Assembly: GCF_027579695.1 (NCBI RefSeq)
Contig: NC_083577.1
Location: 33,402,198 to 33,466,197, forward strand
Source: Neoarius graeffei
Taxonomy: Eukaryota; Chordata; Actinopteri; Siluriformes; Ariidae
Direction of reading: 5' to 3'
DNA: 64,000 nucleotides
Shown in pieces: positions 11,503 through 21,791 of this stretch. Below the pieces are notes generated by a model. It was not told where the DNA came from, ran no database searches, and saw only the letters and a program-made list of their open reading frames with translations. Numbering within the stretch: position 1 is the first letter of the stretch; each line of letters begins with the position of its first letter. The translations under genes were made by a program, and so were the position numbers.

Positions 11503-11968
11503 GCATGGCGATAAATTAGCTCAAAATGGAGGATCGGAGTTGCAGTCAGCTCTGTTTTAGTATAGTGAAAATGGCAATGAGACCGATGGACTTCTTGCTG
11601 TGATGTCACAGATGTCAAGGTCATTCACTCAGACTGCTACCTATATGAATCACTTTAATCATAAAAATTACTATATTAGATTCATTGTTAACGCTTCAAA
11701 CTATTCCTGGGCCATTCTTGAGGTCTCAAGGCGTTTATAAACTAAAAGTGAGGTGTTATATGCTTTAAGAAATGAGAGGATGTACAGTATAGGAGCATAA
11801 TCGACGCTGAGGTCACGTTAAAGGGGTCAAAGTTGATCATTCTTCAATAACGGCACCATCTGAAGTGTTTTAGTTTACTTATACCACAGCAGTTTGTTAA
11901 AATGTCATGTATTAAAGGTCAATAATTCAAACATAACATCTCACTACTTACTTCCATTATAACAGATA
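11503..11968. other. Unassigned, probably remainder of the THAP element
   Basis: No ORF or defined terminal repeats. The upstream DNA (aacaacatggtggtg near 10944) and downstream DNA (tcaaaatggaggatcgg near 11521) look like untranslated ends of the THAP-type transposon, but I could not fix its termini. Confidence 0.3.
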
Positions 11969-13235
11969 TGGCCCTTTTCCACTACCCTTTTTCAGCTCAC
12001 TTCAGCTCGCTTCAGCTCACTTCAGCCCGACACGGCTCGCGTTTCGACTACCAAAAACCAGCACGACTCAGCTCGTTTCAGCCCTGCTTAGCCCCTAAAA
12101 CTCGCACCGTTTTGGAGTAGGGCTGAAGCGAGCCAAACCGTGCCGACTGAGGCTGGGGGCGTGAGCAGACACTCCCCTGTGCACTGATTGGTGAGGAGGC
12201 GTGTCCTCACATGCCCACACACGCCCCGCGAGCGCGCTGGGATCTGTAAACACCGCAAACCCGGAAGAAGAATAATTACGAATTACGAGAATTTCTGAAG
12301 CCTTATGCGCCTCGCCTCATCTATACGCTCTTGCCAGTATCTGTCCGCGTTGTCGGTGACAACAAGCCACAGCACCAAGACCAGCAACACTAACGACTCC
12401 ATGTCCTCCATGTTTATTGTTTACTATTCGGGTCGTGAGACTACCGCTTAAAAGATCACTGAATCAGTGACATATAGAGCATCGTGGACGAGTTCGCGGA
12501 GCGCAAGGCTCGTCGTATGCCCTTCAAATAATGCGCGCAGTAGGCTATTGATGTTTTATTATGAGCCATGTACAGTATGTCGCCTAATGTTTTTTTGTTT
12601 CTGAGTTACATGTTCGTTTGAAGGACTTAATGTACAAAATAACATAGTTGCACCCCGGAGTCTTGAAATTGGTAAACACAGTGCATTCAGTGAGGTTTGC
12701 ACCGCCCTCCTTTTATTTCTGACTCTTCCTGTCACCGTTGCAACCTCTGAGCGCTCATTCGTATGCCCTTCAAATAATGTGCGCAGTATAGGCTATTGAT
12801 GTTTTATTATGAGCCATGTACAGTATCCTAATGTTTTTTGTTTCTGAGTTACATGTTCGTTTGAAGGACTTGATGTACTAAATAACATAGTTGCACCCGG
12901 TAGTGTTGAAATTGGTAAACACCGCAGTTGCGGACATTTTGTAGCCTAAAATGATGTTATGATAAGCTTTAATAAAGGGCCCGGTCATTTGCCCCGCCCC
13001 CGGCCCGGCTCTGACTTGTTCCGCCACTGTCACTGATGTCACTGTTTGCGCTGCTTAACGACATCACATGACGTCCACCCACTTTCGCTAACTCCACCCA
13101 ATGTGTCCACCCACTTCCAGCCAGCACGGTTCAGCGCGGTTGTAGTCGAAATGCAACTCCAACAGCCCCGCTCAGCTCGACTCAGCTCGACTCGGCACGG
13201 CACGGCTCAGCCGCGTTTGTAGTGGAAAAGCGGCA
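11969..13235. mobile_element. 1.26-kb inverted-ended DNA element, copy 2
   Basis: Same orientation and architecture as copy 1 at 4284: the ends tggcccttttccactac and gtagtggaaaagcggca, cagctcacttcagc arrays and the same internal duplication (from 12515 and 12760). Differences are mostly single bases. Copy 2 keeps gatgttttattatgagcc in its second internal unit where copy 1 has lost three bases. The two copies lie about 7.7 kb apart in one intron. Confidence 0.78.
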
Positions 13236-13358
13236 TTAGTCATTCCATCATCAGGCGCTTTTTTTTTTCTATCTCTTGAAGTTAATATGACAGACAAATG
13301 CAGCTTATGTTCCTGAGAAATTCAAATAAAACATGGGGGCAAATGCACTTATTTTAAT

Positions 13359-14551
13359 CAGGGATGTGATTTTTCCGCGAATTCGCGGAATTCCGCTTTT
13401 TTCATCTCAAAATTTGAAAAATTTTTTCCGATTTTTTGCTCAAAAATCCGCATTCGTATCCTATTCGTTCCGACTTTCAGTAATTCCGTCATTGAGATGA
13501 AACGAGGTACGTGATTGGCCCATCGCTCTGTAACAACCAATGAACGTGCTTGTTAGATAGCTGTACGTAAGCTCGCTTCAAACAAAGAGTTGAAAGATGG
13601 CAGCCTCCGTGATCGAGCGTAAAGATGCAAATCGAGTTAAAGAAATCGACAGAATAGTGAAAAACAAGTTCCGCTGGGAATGGTTGGAGAAAGAGGTTGC
13701 TACAGACGTTGGACATAAGACTGTGAGACATTTGTTTAGCGATTTCGTTCTTTGGGGAGAGGGCAGAGGTCTCTGGCTGTCAAGTTTGGGGATGCTGGGA
13801 CCTCCCCTGCCCGAGCTACGAGCGTGCAAAGTTGGGCTGGAGCCCGGGATAGAAACGAAACCTAAGTGAGTGAACACAGTAGTTTTGAATATCCTTAAGT
13901 GAGTGAACACTGGGGTTCTGAATATCCTTAAGTGAATGAACACTGTGGAGTTATGATTATCCTTTGGTGAGTGAACACTATAGAGTTATGTGTATGAAGT
14001 TGACATTGCTAGAGTAGAAACTGCAGGAAAAAAGTGACTGATATGCTGGAACTGGACATGGATGCTAGCATCTTTTTTCTTTGAGAGTTCCTGAAGACTT
14101 GTGGATGAATTCTTATGTTGCATCATGTTTGTTTGAAAAGGCACATTTAGGTCTGTTCAACTTCTACAGTAATTGAAAGTATAAATTTTGTTTTTCCTTA
14201 TACAATTTTCTATTTATTCTAATGCAGATGATTTAATTTAGAATGACATTTTTAGGTTTCATGTTTTGTCAGTTAAGAATCATTGAATTTACTATAGGGG
14301 CTCAGAGTTGCATGTTGACCATTAAATTTGGCTTGAATTTGTTAATCATGACACGTTTTTTCTTGTTTGTTTGCTTGCCATTTTAGTACAATTTTTAAGT
14401 CAGAAAACCCCAGAACCCAGGAGCTTCGGGGGGCTTCGCCCCCCTTGTCCCCCCCACCAGGGCACTGCCCTGGACCAGCTGGGGGCCTATGGCCCCCAGA
14501 CCCCCGGCTAAAATTTTCAGATAATTTCACCAGCCCCAAATCACATCCCTG
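13359..14551 (+). mobile_element. hAT-like element with cagggatgtg ends
   Basis: It begins cagggatgtgatttttcc and ends ggccccaaatcacatccctg-like (aaatcacatccctg), giving 14-bp near-perfect inverted ends. The flanking tttaat is identical on both sides (13353-13358 and 14552-14557), a 6-bp duplication that may be a decayed 8-bp one. Inside, 13597-13752 encodes DANRVKEIDRIVKNKFRWEW and EVATDVGHKTVRHLFSDFV, which resembles the lead into a BED-type finger of a hAT-like transposase; the frame is then lost. A minisatellite (13862-13975) and a triple hairpin (14428-14509) also lie inside. Confidence 0.7.
13862..13975. repeat. Minisatellite, ~33-35-bp unit, about 3.5 copies
   Basis: Units start aagtgagtgaacac and end gaatatcctt (13863, 13896, 13930, then a partial unit at 13966 starting tggtgagtgaacac). 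Unit length and sequence drift slightly. It lies inside the hAT-like element. Confidence 0.75.
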
Positions 14552-14984
14552 TTTAATGTTATTGTTTGTGTAGTAACAGCTTGCACAGGGACTCGTATGG
14601 CAGACATGCCATGCCATCCAAACCGAATAATAAAGGTGTTAAAATGTGACTTATAAAAGAAAAGCATTGTTGATGTCGTGAAGATGTTTGGTAAAAAAAA
14701 TACACAAACGTTTTCCGTCTAGACCAAGGACTTTGCATTTTGCAGGTTAGCATTAACATGATGGGATTTTTTGATTTATTTTTTGATTTATTAACCTCAA
14801 GAAATAGACGCTGGAGAGACTGACTGTTTAAAGCTGCTCTAACATAAGTGAGAACAGGAACTCTCTTGTTTCTCAGATGTCACACTCCTAATAATAAACG
14901 GATAAAAAGTATGACATTTCATTATTTCTTAAATATATAAATGTCGTAACGTTTGAGAGATTCCTGTGGTATAAGAGGAATAAC
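14552..14984. other. Intronic sequence, nothing recognised
   Basis: AT-rich DNA with no repeat signature or credible ORF that I can support. Confidence 0.3.
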
Positions 14985-15026
14985 ACACTTCAGCATGGCG
15001 TCATACTTCCCTGTCATTGATTTGAT

Positions 15027-15345
15027 TATACCCCCGCTTCGAAGGGGGGGTGTACTGGTTGACCTCTGTCCATCCGTCTGTATTGCCGTATTTCCGTCCG
15101 TCCGAAACACCCTTTTTCTCAGCAATGACAAATCATAGCCACTTGGTACCAAACTTCAGCTTGGGGTTCTATCCCATGTATACCGTTTTCAGGTCTGTCA
15201 TACATCGACTTCCTGTTTACCGACTGAATGTATTTCCGAAACGCATCGGGAGGATTTTGACACTATTTCAGAATGACTGACAGTTTCCCAGGATGCTACT
15301 GAAATCCCTGGGGAGAGACACTGCTCTTTACTTACTTGTTTCAAG
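15027..15345 (+). repeat. Interspersed repeat with cccccgcttcgaagggg hairpin head
   Basis: It opens with an inverted repeat (cccccgcttcgaagggggg at 15031), then a gtccatccgtctg-type stretch and a body reading ccacttggtaccaaacttca. Related modules with the layout hairpin, CTGT/CCGT-rich stretch, then 'aaccaatggatcgatttgga'-like text occur at 33364-33650. These look like one non-coding dispersed family of low or unknown transposition class. Confidence 0.45.
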
Positions 15346-15917
15346 GTTAATTATTTGTTGAAGTCAACATTCATAATAAGTGTCCTAGTCCTTCGATTGT
15401 TTGCATTGTGATATAAGCGAGAGCGGGGGGATACGCAAGTGACTAGTAGCTCACAGTTGATCATCTTTTCCTCTAACCACACACCATGTTTTATTCCTTA
15501 GTTATCATTTTAATATTTTTCTTCTAATCATTTTATGCATCTGTTGTCTAAAAATGATTTACAGAGTAATAATGCGCTATAAAAGTAGCCACTGAATGTG
15601 CCGAATAGTTCACGGCCATGATGAGGCCTTGACTGCGAAGAATAATTAAAACTTAATTGGAGTGTCATCAGTGTGTCAATTCATCCATGTAATGAACCTC
15701 ATGTGTACAGATGTCCTGCATGACCACCAACACTTTCCTTGATGTTTTAATCCAAGCATACAGTTGTTGAACCTGCCACTGATTGCAGTGAGCCCAAATA
15801 ATTGTGATCAGCTCAAATAATCATGATTAATGGATTACATGATGCGTGTAACAGTCTGGATCAGTGAGTCGACATTTGATAATCTGGGACACACGGATGT
15901 AAAAAAGATGAAATAGA
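15346..15917. other. Intronic sequence, nothing recognised
   Basis: No ORF, terminal repeat or RNA gene that I can support between the dispersed repeat and the SINE. Confidence 0.3.
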
Positions 15918-16279
15918 GCGGCACGGTGGTGTAGTGGTTAGCACTGTCACCTCACAGCAAGACGGTCCGGGTTTGAGCCCAGTGGCCGGCGAGGGCCTTT
16001 CTGTGCGGAGTTTGCATGTTCTCCCCGTGTCCGCGTGGGTTTCCTCCGGGTGCTCCGGTTTCCCCCACAGTCCAAAGACATGCAGGTTAGGTTAACTGGT
16101 GGCTCTAAATTGACCGTAGGTGTGAATGTGAGTGTGAATGGTTGTTTGTCTCTGTGTCAGCCCTGCGATGACGTGGCGATTTGTCCAGGGTGTACCCCGC
16201 CTCTCGCCCATAGTCAGCTGGGATAGGCTCCAGCTTGCCTGCGACCCTGTAGGTGGCTACAGATAATGGATGGATGGAT
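15918..16279 (+). repeat. tRNA-derived SINE, full length, plus strand
   Basis: The head gcggcacggtggtgtagtgg holds the A-box region and gtccgggtttgagccc holds the B box. The body (ggagtttgcatgttctcccc, agtccaaagacatgcaggtt, gtgtgaatgtgagtgtgaat, tagtcagctgggataggctc) ends in ataatgg plus gatg repeats. The flanks agatgaaata (15907) and agataaaata (16282) form an imperfect duplication. This copy is the reference for the family; others are at 36185, 36671, 42612, 47716, 51662, 52053 and 55469. Insertion is only about 57 bp upstream of a host exon. Confidence 0.88.
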
Positions 16280-16335
16280 GAAAGATAAAATAAACCTTGG
16301 TTAGTTCTCTGAGTTCATGAAATTTCTTAATGCAG

Positions 16336-16413
16336 GACAAAGCAGAGGAGCGGGAGACACGTACAGCCCCTCAGATCGATAACCTGATAGACTTCACTGA
16401 CCCTGCACCAGTA
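16336..16413 (+). CDS. Host gene exon (b)
   Basis: Acceptor tgcag (16331-16335) and donor GTA|gtaagt at 16413/16414. The exon is 78 bp, phase 0 to phase 0, and encodes DKAEERETRTAP then QIDNLIDFTDPAPV. The LIDF-D/E stretch is acidic-hydrophobic and resembles short linear motifs of trafficking and cortical scaffolds, but this is not diagnostic. It pairs with exon (c) across a 136-bp intron, a typical short vertebrate intron, which strongly supports both. The codon phase matches the end of exon (a). Confidence 0.82.
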
Positions 16414-16549
16414 GTAAGTCCATAAACTACCCAGTTCCACCAGGATCAGAGTAGACACAGGACACACTTATTATTTGAAGCATATTGGCACTTCATGAGG
16501 TTCGTCTGCAAATCCCACTGACATTGTTTCTCTCTCACGTCTCGAGCAG

Positions 16550-16603
16550 GTGCAGCCGCCTAAACCAATCATTACACCTCGATGGATCGTTCCAGCAGCT
16601 CCA
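16550..16603 (+). CDS. Host gene exon (c)
   Basis: Acceptor ctcgagcag (to 16549) preceded by a pyrimidine-rich run, and donor CCA|gtaagt at 16603/16604. It is 54 bp, phase 0 on both sides, encoding VQPPKPIITPRWIVPAAP, a proline-rich linker. The exon could be included or skipped without a frame change. The next supportable exon is 9.6 kb downstream. Confidence 0.82.
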
Positions 16604-16861
16604 GTAAGTGCAACCTGTTCCAGTGCAAATGGGTTTACGTGTCAGTAATAAAGGCAGATAGGCCACAAGTCTCAGGCTCCATATGCTCCATCTGCCATAC
16701 TCCTGTTTCCTTTAATGTAATTACCCCAGCTCAGAAACATCATTCAGTTAAACATATGGAGATGCAGCATGTGCTTTAATTTGCCTTTTGCAACATTTTA
16801 AGTATTACTAGATTCTAAAAACCATAACACTTCCCATAATAATATCAAGATAGAAACGGAA

Positions 16862-17193
16862 GGACTCTTAACTGCTGCACAAGATCAAGCATTATGAACC
16901 AACAGCATCAAGAACAGAGTTGACAAGGAGTGTGTCCCCGATGTGCCGATTTTGTGGAGAAAGAGAAAACGATTAGTCGTCTAACGGCAGAATGCAAGAA
17001 ACCAGTGCAAAAAGAATACACGTGGAGTCATGATAAGGTTGGACAAGCCGTTCATTGGAAGTTTTGTCAGAAGTTCAGTCTCCCAAGCAGCAATAAGTGG
17101 TATGACCGACCACACTCCGGAAGGGGTAATGGGAAATGATCAAGTGAAAGTACTGTGGGACTTCAGGGTTCAAACAGACCATCATCTTGAACA
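16862..17193 (+). pseudogene. LINE C-terminal fragment, 5' half (split by Tc1)
   Basis: The plus strand encodes CADFVEKEKTISRLTAECKK, then EYTWSHDKVGQAVHWKFCQK, then NKWYDRPHSG, followed by frame-shifted LWDF-like text. C-x2-C...H/R..C...W-S/R-H-D-x-V-x-x-x-x-H-W-x-x-C is the C-terminal zinc-knuckle-like block of a LINE ORF2. It continues at 20552 with RPDMVVLEKEGRTCHVIGIA. The Tc1 element at 17196-20549 was inserted between the two halves at a TA. Confidence 0.75.
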
Positions 17194-17537
17194 TACAGTG
17201 GATATAAAAAGTGTACACACCCCGTTAAAATTATAGGTTTTATGATGTGTTAAAAAAAAACCCGAGACCACGATAAATAATTTCAAAATTTTCCCACCTT
17301 TAATGTGACCTGGAACCTGTACAATTCAATTGAAAAACAAACAAATCTGTTGGGGTGGGGATAAAAAAAAAAAAAAATGCACAATAAGCTGGTTGCATAA
17401 GTGTGCACACCCTTAAACTAATACTTTGTTGAAGCACCTTTTGATTTAATTACAGCGTTCAGTCTTTTTGGGTTCACACCTGCCATCAATTAAAATGACT
17501 CTGATTAACCCCAAATAAAGTTCAGACATTTACTCCA

Positions 17538-18079
17538 TTGCATCCTCCAGCAAAAGCCAGGGTTCACAGAGAGCTTACAAAGCGTCAAAGGGATCTCATT
17601 GTTGAAAGGGTTACAAAAGGGTGCAAAAACATTTCCACAGCATTAGATATACAATGGAGCACAGTGAAGACAGTCATCAAGAAGTGGAGAAAATATGGGA
17701 CAACAGTGACATCACAGAGAACTGGACGTCCCTCCAAAATTGATGAAGAGACTAGACGAGAACTGGTCAGGGAGGCTGCCGAGAGGCCGACAGCAACACT
17801 GAAGGAGCTGCAGGAATTTCTGGCAAGTACTGGTTGTGTACTACATGTGACAACAATCTCCTGTATTCTCTGTATGTCTGGACTATGAGGTAGGGTCAAA
17901 GAAAAACATCCAGGCCTGGCTAAATTTTGCAACAGAATACATCAACTCTCCCAAAAGCATGTAGAAAATGTGTTCTGGTCTGATGAAACCAAGGTTGAAC
18001 TTTTTGGCCACAATTCCAAAAGGTATGTTTGGCACAAAAACAACACTGCACATCACCAAAAGAACACCATACCCACTGT
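17538..18079 (+). pseudogene. Tc1 transposase, N-terminal and first catalytic part
   Basis: It encodes the paired HTH DNA-binding region (ELTKRQRDLIVERVTKGCKN, then TVKTVIKKWRKYG, then GRPSKIDEETRRELV) and, after a stop at 17886-17888 and a frame change, the first catalytic block VFWSDETKVELFGHN. The frame is cut off after KNTIPT by the 1.8-kb insertion. It resumes at 19901. Confidence 0.85.
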
Positions 18080-18949
18080 AGGTAACACAGTCTGTCTAAG
18101 AACTACAACACAGTCCCTTTTAAGGACTACAACTCCCATCACCAGCTTCCGCGTTGACCTGCGTCACGCCGGGGCGGGATCACCAACGTCACATCCACCA
18201 TGAAGGCATAAGTAACGGAACACGTTTCCACTTCCTCCTCTTTCCGTCTGGACTCCAAGCCATCTGGATACAAGGAGGATCGCTTGCTCCGCCAAGCACC
18301 GAAGATAGACGTCTTTTCTTTTCTTTCTTGTAAGATCCACGATTCAGCGCGATTTCTTTGTTTGCCTTTGGCCACGGTAAAAATCCAAAAATCGCGCAAT
18401 CTAACTCAAATGAGTTACAACCGGTTTTTATTTCTATTATCAAGTACGTACAAAACTGCAGCCCAAAGTAGTTTAAATTAAAGTTAAGAAGCGACCAGAT
18501 CCTTCTAATTTTAAAGCGCTGTGCACGTTATTTTGATCAGAGACTTTCTTTCATCACGAGCGACCACGCGTCGGACCAAGAGATCCTCTGCTTCACGGAG
18601 CGACTCACGTGGTTCACAATGGTGAAACTCCAAACGTCTTGGAACATCTCTTCATAATTTTGCGGAGAGGCAAAATACTGAGTAAGACTGGCAATTTTGG
18701 GCATTAAAAAAACTAGTCTTAGGAATTAGCTTTTATGAAGAAGTGTGAATTTAAACTCAGGAACAGTTTAAATGTGTACACTGTAAACACGCAGCGTGTT
18801 GAATTAATTATTGTTTTGATCTCTGAGTTTTGTTTAATAGATAGGTTGCATGCTCTCTCTTTCTAATACTTTAATTTCATTATTTGCACACATCTTGACC
18901 TCATCAAGATTTCAGTGGATTCAGTACTGTTATAAGCTAGTGAAATTAG

Positions 18950-19400
18950 CCTACGGCTAATTCTTTTGTCCCATTAGCATCCAGGGCTAATTGTATTGTC
19001 TCAAAGGAGAACACGTGGCGGCCCTCCTCCACAGGCCTCACAAACACACCTTAGCTAGCATTCCTTTGTCTTAGCTAGCGACACAAGGCTAATCTGTGTC
19101 TCCACGTGGTCAAACACACCTCAGTTAGCATCCCACGCTAGCCTTTCTTTTGCTAGGCCATAGGCCTTACCACGTGGTCACCAGGCCTTTCACACACAAA
19201 CACATGCTAGCTAGCATCCCTTTGTCTTAGCTAGCGACACAAGGCTAATTTGTGTCTCCACATGTGGCCAACACATCTTAGCTAACAACCAGAGCTAAAT
19301 CCTTTCTCAAACCCCACGTGGTGAGACACCCTCCTTAGCTAGCAACACAAAGCTAATTCTTTTGTCTTAGCAACCAAAGCTAACTCCCTTGTTTTCACTT
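18950..19400. repeat. Imperfect long-unit tandem repeat rich in agctagc and cacgtg
   Basis: The block tttgtcttagctagcgacac followed by aaggctaat and tgtgtctccac occurs at 19065 and again near 19221, with a weaker third version (ccttagctagcaacacaaag, 19331). Between them lie cacgtgg motifs and gttagcatcc variants. The unit is about 155 bp and strongly decayed. Confidence 0.6.
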
Positions 19401-19430
19401 AGAAACATGTTGTCAACTCCCCCCCCACCC

Positions 19431-19473
<43 letters not shown>
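19431..19473. repeat. CA microsatellite
   Basis: An uninterrupted (CA)n run follows a C-rich patch; a second short CA array lies at 19511-19530. Confidence 0.9.
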
Positions 19474-19477
<4 letters not shown>

Positions 19478-19900
19478 CATGTTTAATGTTTAATTTCTTT
19501 TTTTTTTTACACACAAACACACACACACACGCTCATCAAGTATATATCATATTTGTATATATTTCAACTGCCATTATCCTTTTTTTTATCTTTGTTATAA
19601 TAAATTCATTTATTATTGAAACTGTGTTTTTGTGTTCCGATATTTCTGAAGTCATCCAATCTCCAAGAATTCAAAGGTGCATATGAGTTATGTAATATGG
19701 TAAGTGATCATAATAATTTGGAATATACCATAATTTAACTGTTTGATAATTTATTATTAAGCACCAAAATTAATGGTATTAATTAATGAGACTGATTCCA
19801 TGAGTGATTCAATGAGACTGATTCAAATGAGACTGATTCAATTTTAATTATTAACCTTCAGATTCAATGAGATTGATCACTCAATTACCAAATGCACCTA

Positions 19901-20330
19901 CACCGTGGTGAAGCATGGTGGCGGCAGCATCATGTTTTGGGGTTGTTTTTCTTCAGCTGGAACAGGGGCTTTAGTCAAGGTGGAGGGAATTATGAACAGT
20001 TCTAAATACCAGTCCATTTTGGCCCAAAACCTTCAGGTGTCTACTAGAAAGCTGAAGATGAAGAGGAATTTCATCTTTCAGCACAATGACCCCCAAAAAA
20101 GTTTTGGAACGGCCCAGCCAGAGCCCAGACCTAAATCCAATTGAAAATCTGTGGGGTGACCTGAAGAGGGCTGTGCACAAGAGATGCCCTCGCAATCTGA
20201 CAGATTTGGAGCGCTTTTGCAAGGAAGAGTGGGCAAATATTGCCAAGTCTGGATGTGGCAGGCTGATAGACTCCGACCCAAAAAGACTGAACGCTGTAAT
20301 TAAATCAAAAGGTGCTTCAGCAAAGTATTA
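19901..20330 (+). pseudogene. Tc1 transposase, C-terminal part after the insertion
   Basis: The frame resumes as VVKHGGGSIMFWGCFSSAGT, reaches FQHNDPQKSF (the second catalytic region, with bases missing compared with the usual D-N-D-P-K-H-T), and after a frame change continues [20 protein letters not shown] (third catalytic Glu in IEN) and ends ...VIKSKGASAKY with a stop. Small deletions around the second catalytic region make it defective independently of the insertion. Confidence 0.85.
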
Positions 20331-20551
20331 GTTTAAGGGTGTGCACACTTATGCAACCAACTTATTGTACATTTTCTTATATTTGTTTTTCCCCCCCGAA
20401 CAGATTTGTTTTTCAATTGAATTGTACAGGTTATAGGTCACATTAAAGATGGGGAAAAGTTTTGAAATTATTTATCGTGGTCTCAGGTTTTTCTGATGTA
20501 AAAAAAGTATATCATTTTAACAGGGTGTGTATAATTTTTATATCCACTGTA

Positions 20552-20900
20552 ATAGACCTGATATGGTAGTATTAGAGAAGGAGGGGAGAACATGTCATGT
20601 AATCGGTATAGCATGCCCCTTTGGCACGGGAATGTTGGAAAAGGAACATGAGAAAATTGAAAAATATCGAGAACTTGGGAGGATCTGGAACTGGAGGAGA
20701 GTAAATATAGTACCAGTAGTTGTTGTTTGTTGTTATTGGAGCACTTGGTACAATCACGAAGAACTTCAAGGCATCGGTAAACAAAGTTGGATTGAATGAC
20801 AGCACTGTGCTGCTTCAGAAAGCTTGCTTGTTGGGAACAGTAAAGATTTTAAGAAAGTCACAAGACACCTAAGGCTATAGGTTATAGCTTGATGTCTAGA
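20552..20900 (+). pseudogene. LINE C-terminal fragment, 3' half
   Basis: Directly after the Tc1 right TA the sequence encodes RPDMVVLEKEGRTCHVIGIA, CPFGTGMLEKEHEKIEKYRE and GRIWNWRRVNIVPVVVVCC. This continues the LINE block ending at 17193 (RPD-x-V-V..., K-E-x-E-K-I-x-K-Y, V-x-P-V-V-x-G). The two halves flank the Tc1 element and confirm its insertion into the LINE. Confidence 0.75.
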
Positions 20901-21282
20901 TTACAAAAACCGCGTTAACAGCTTACCGTCTGAATTGCTGAAAAAAATAATTTCCTTTGTCATTCTGGGCACATAAAAACTGATCTCCATGATGCATCAG
21001 GAGTGTCTGGCAAAAAGGCATTTAATATGAATAATTATTTATTTATTTTTTTTAAAGTATTGTGAGTATTATATGAAGTATTTTAAAGAGATTCCCCTAC
21101 TGACACGGGGTGGGTTTCCCGATAACATTGCCCTTTAGAGCTAAAGAGAGAGTTGAGAGACTCTCTTAAGCAATGAACATTGTCTCTGTACGTGGTTTTC
21201 CTGAACTCACTCGTAAGAAGGGGTATAAAGAGCAACAGGACAAAGAGCATCTTTGCAGCGCGCGTCCCTGATATAGGCATTA

Positions 21283-21791
21283 AGGCCAATTTATGTTGAC
21301 AACCCAGTCCTCGCAGATGGCGTCTGCGAAGCCCCCCCCCCCCCCCCCCCCCTTCGCAGACGCTCTGCGTGCACCTCCCAAAAATTGACCACCGCAGACA
21401 GCGTCGCAGACGAGGGCTCTGATTCGTCCACTCTACATCCGCTGTACACGCACTTCCACTTCCCTACTTTCCCGGTTTGTTTTGTTTTCACGACCGCTAT
21501 TTTTAAAAACACGAGCAAAGATGGAGCAGCACGAAGAGCGGTTGATCGAGGAAGTGAGGAAGTACGTACATCTATATGACTCCAGTTCTAGTCATTATAA
21601 GTAACCGGAGGATAAACACTCCACTAACCACACCCACCAACTACTCCTAGCGATTTCGCGACTTCGCGCCCCCTTGCATTGTGGCGGTGAATAACATCGT
21701 GCACGCCTATTACTCCCCACTCAACGATAAATTACAACTGTCTGCGAAAAGCTATCTGCGAAAGCCTTGTCGCAAGAGCATGCAGAGGCCT
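21283..21791 (+). mobile_element. PIF/Harbinger-like non-autonomous element
   Basis: The ends aggccaattt... and ...tgcagaggcct are short inverted repeats, flanked by TTA on both sides (21280-21282, 21792-21794), the duplication expected for PIF/Harbinger. At 21521-21601 it encodes MEQHEERLIEEVRKYVHLYD then SSSSHYK, resembling the start of the MADF/Myb-like second protein of fish Harbinger elements. At 509 bp it is a deletion derivative. Confidence 0.78.
21320..21363. repeat. Perfect hairpin with a pure poly-C loop
   Basis: The arms gcgtctgcgaag (21320-21331) and cttcgcagacgc (21352-21363) are perfect 12-bp inverse complements around about 20 consecutive C. It lies inside the Harbinger-like element. 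Confidence 0.85.

Larger units (their letters stand above)
18080..19900. mobile_element. Unclassified 1.8-kb insertion within the Tc1 transposase gene
   Basis: The insert separates cccactgt from caccgtgg and leaves CACTGT/CACCGT as a probable 6-bp target duplication (18074-18079, 19901-19906). The reading frame of the Tc1 transposase is continuous if insert plus one duplication are removed, which fixes the boundaries. The ends (tgtaggt...acctaca if the flanking bases are counted) are a 7-bp palindrome. There is no transposase or RT frame. Content: a gaactacaaca module, a minisatellite rich in ttagctagc and cacgtg (18950-19400), a CA array and degenerate gagactgattca repeats (19791-19875). A solo LTR or non-autonomous transposon is possible. 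Confidence 0.6.
17196..20549 (+). mobile_element. Tc1-type transposon interrupted by a 1.8-kb insertion
   Basis: The ends are cagtggatataaaaagtg and its inverted partner tttttatatccactg, flanked by TA on both sides (17194-17195, 20550-20551). Long sub-terminal inverted repeats (gaccacgataaataatttca against tgaaattatttatcgtggtc) give the IR/DR layout common in fish Tc1 elements. Without the internal insertion (18080-19900) the element is about 1.5 kb. It sits inside a LINE fragment. Confidence 0.92.

Noticed and set aside
15918-15990. tRNA gene, because of A- and B-box motifs.
   Set aside because: The head cannot form a full tRNA cloverleaf as far as I can see, is followed directly by the SINE body and is repeated at many loci, so it is a SINE promoter.
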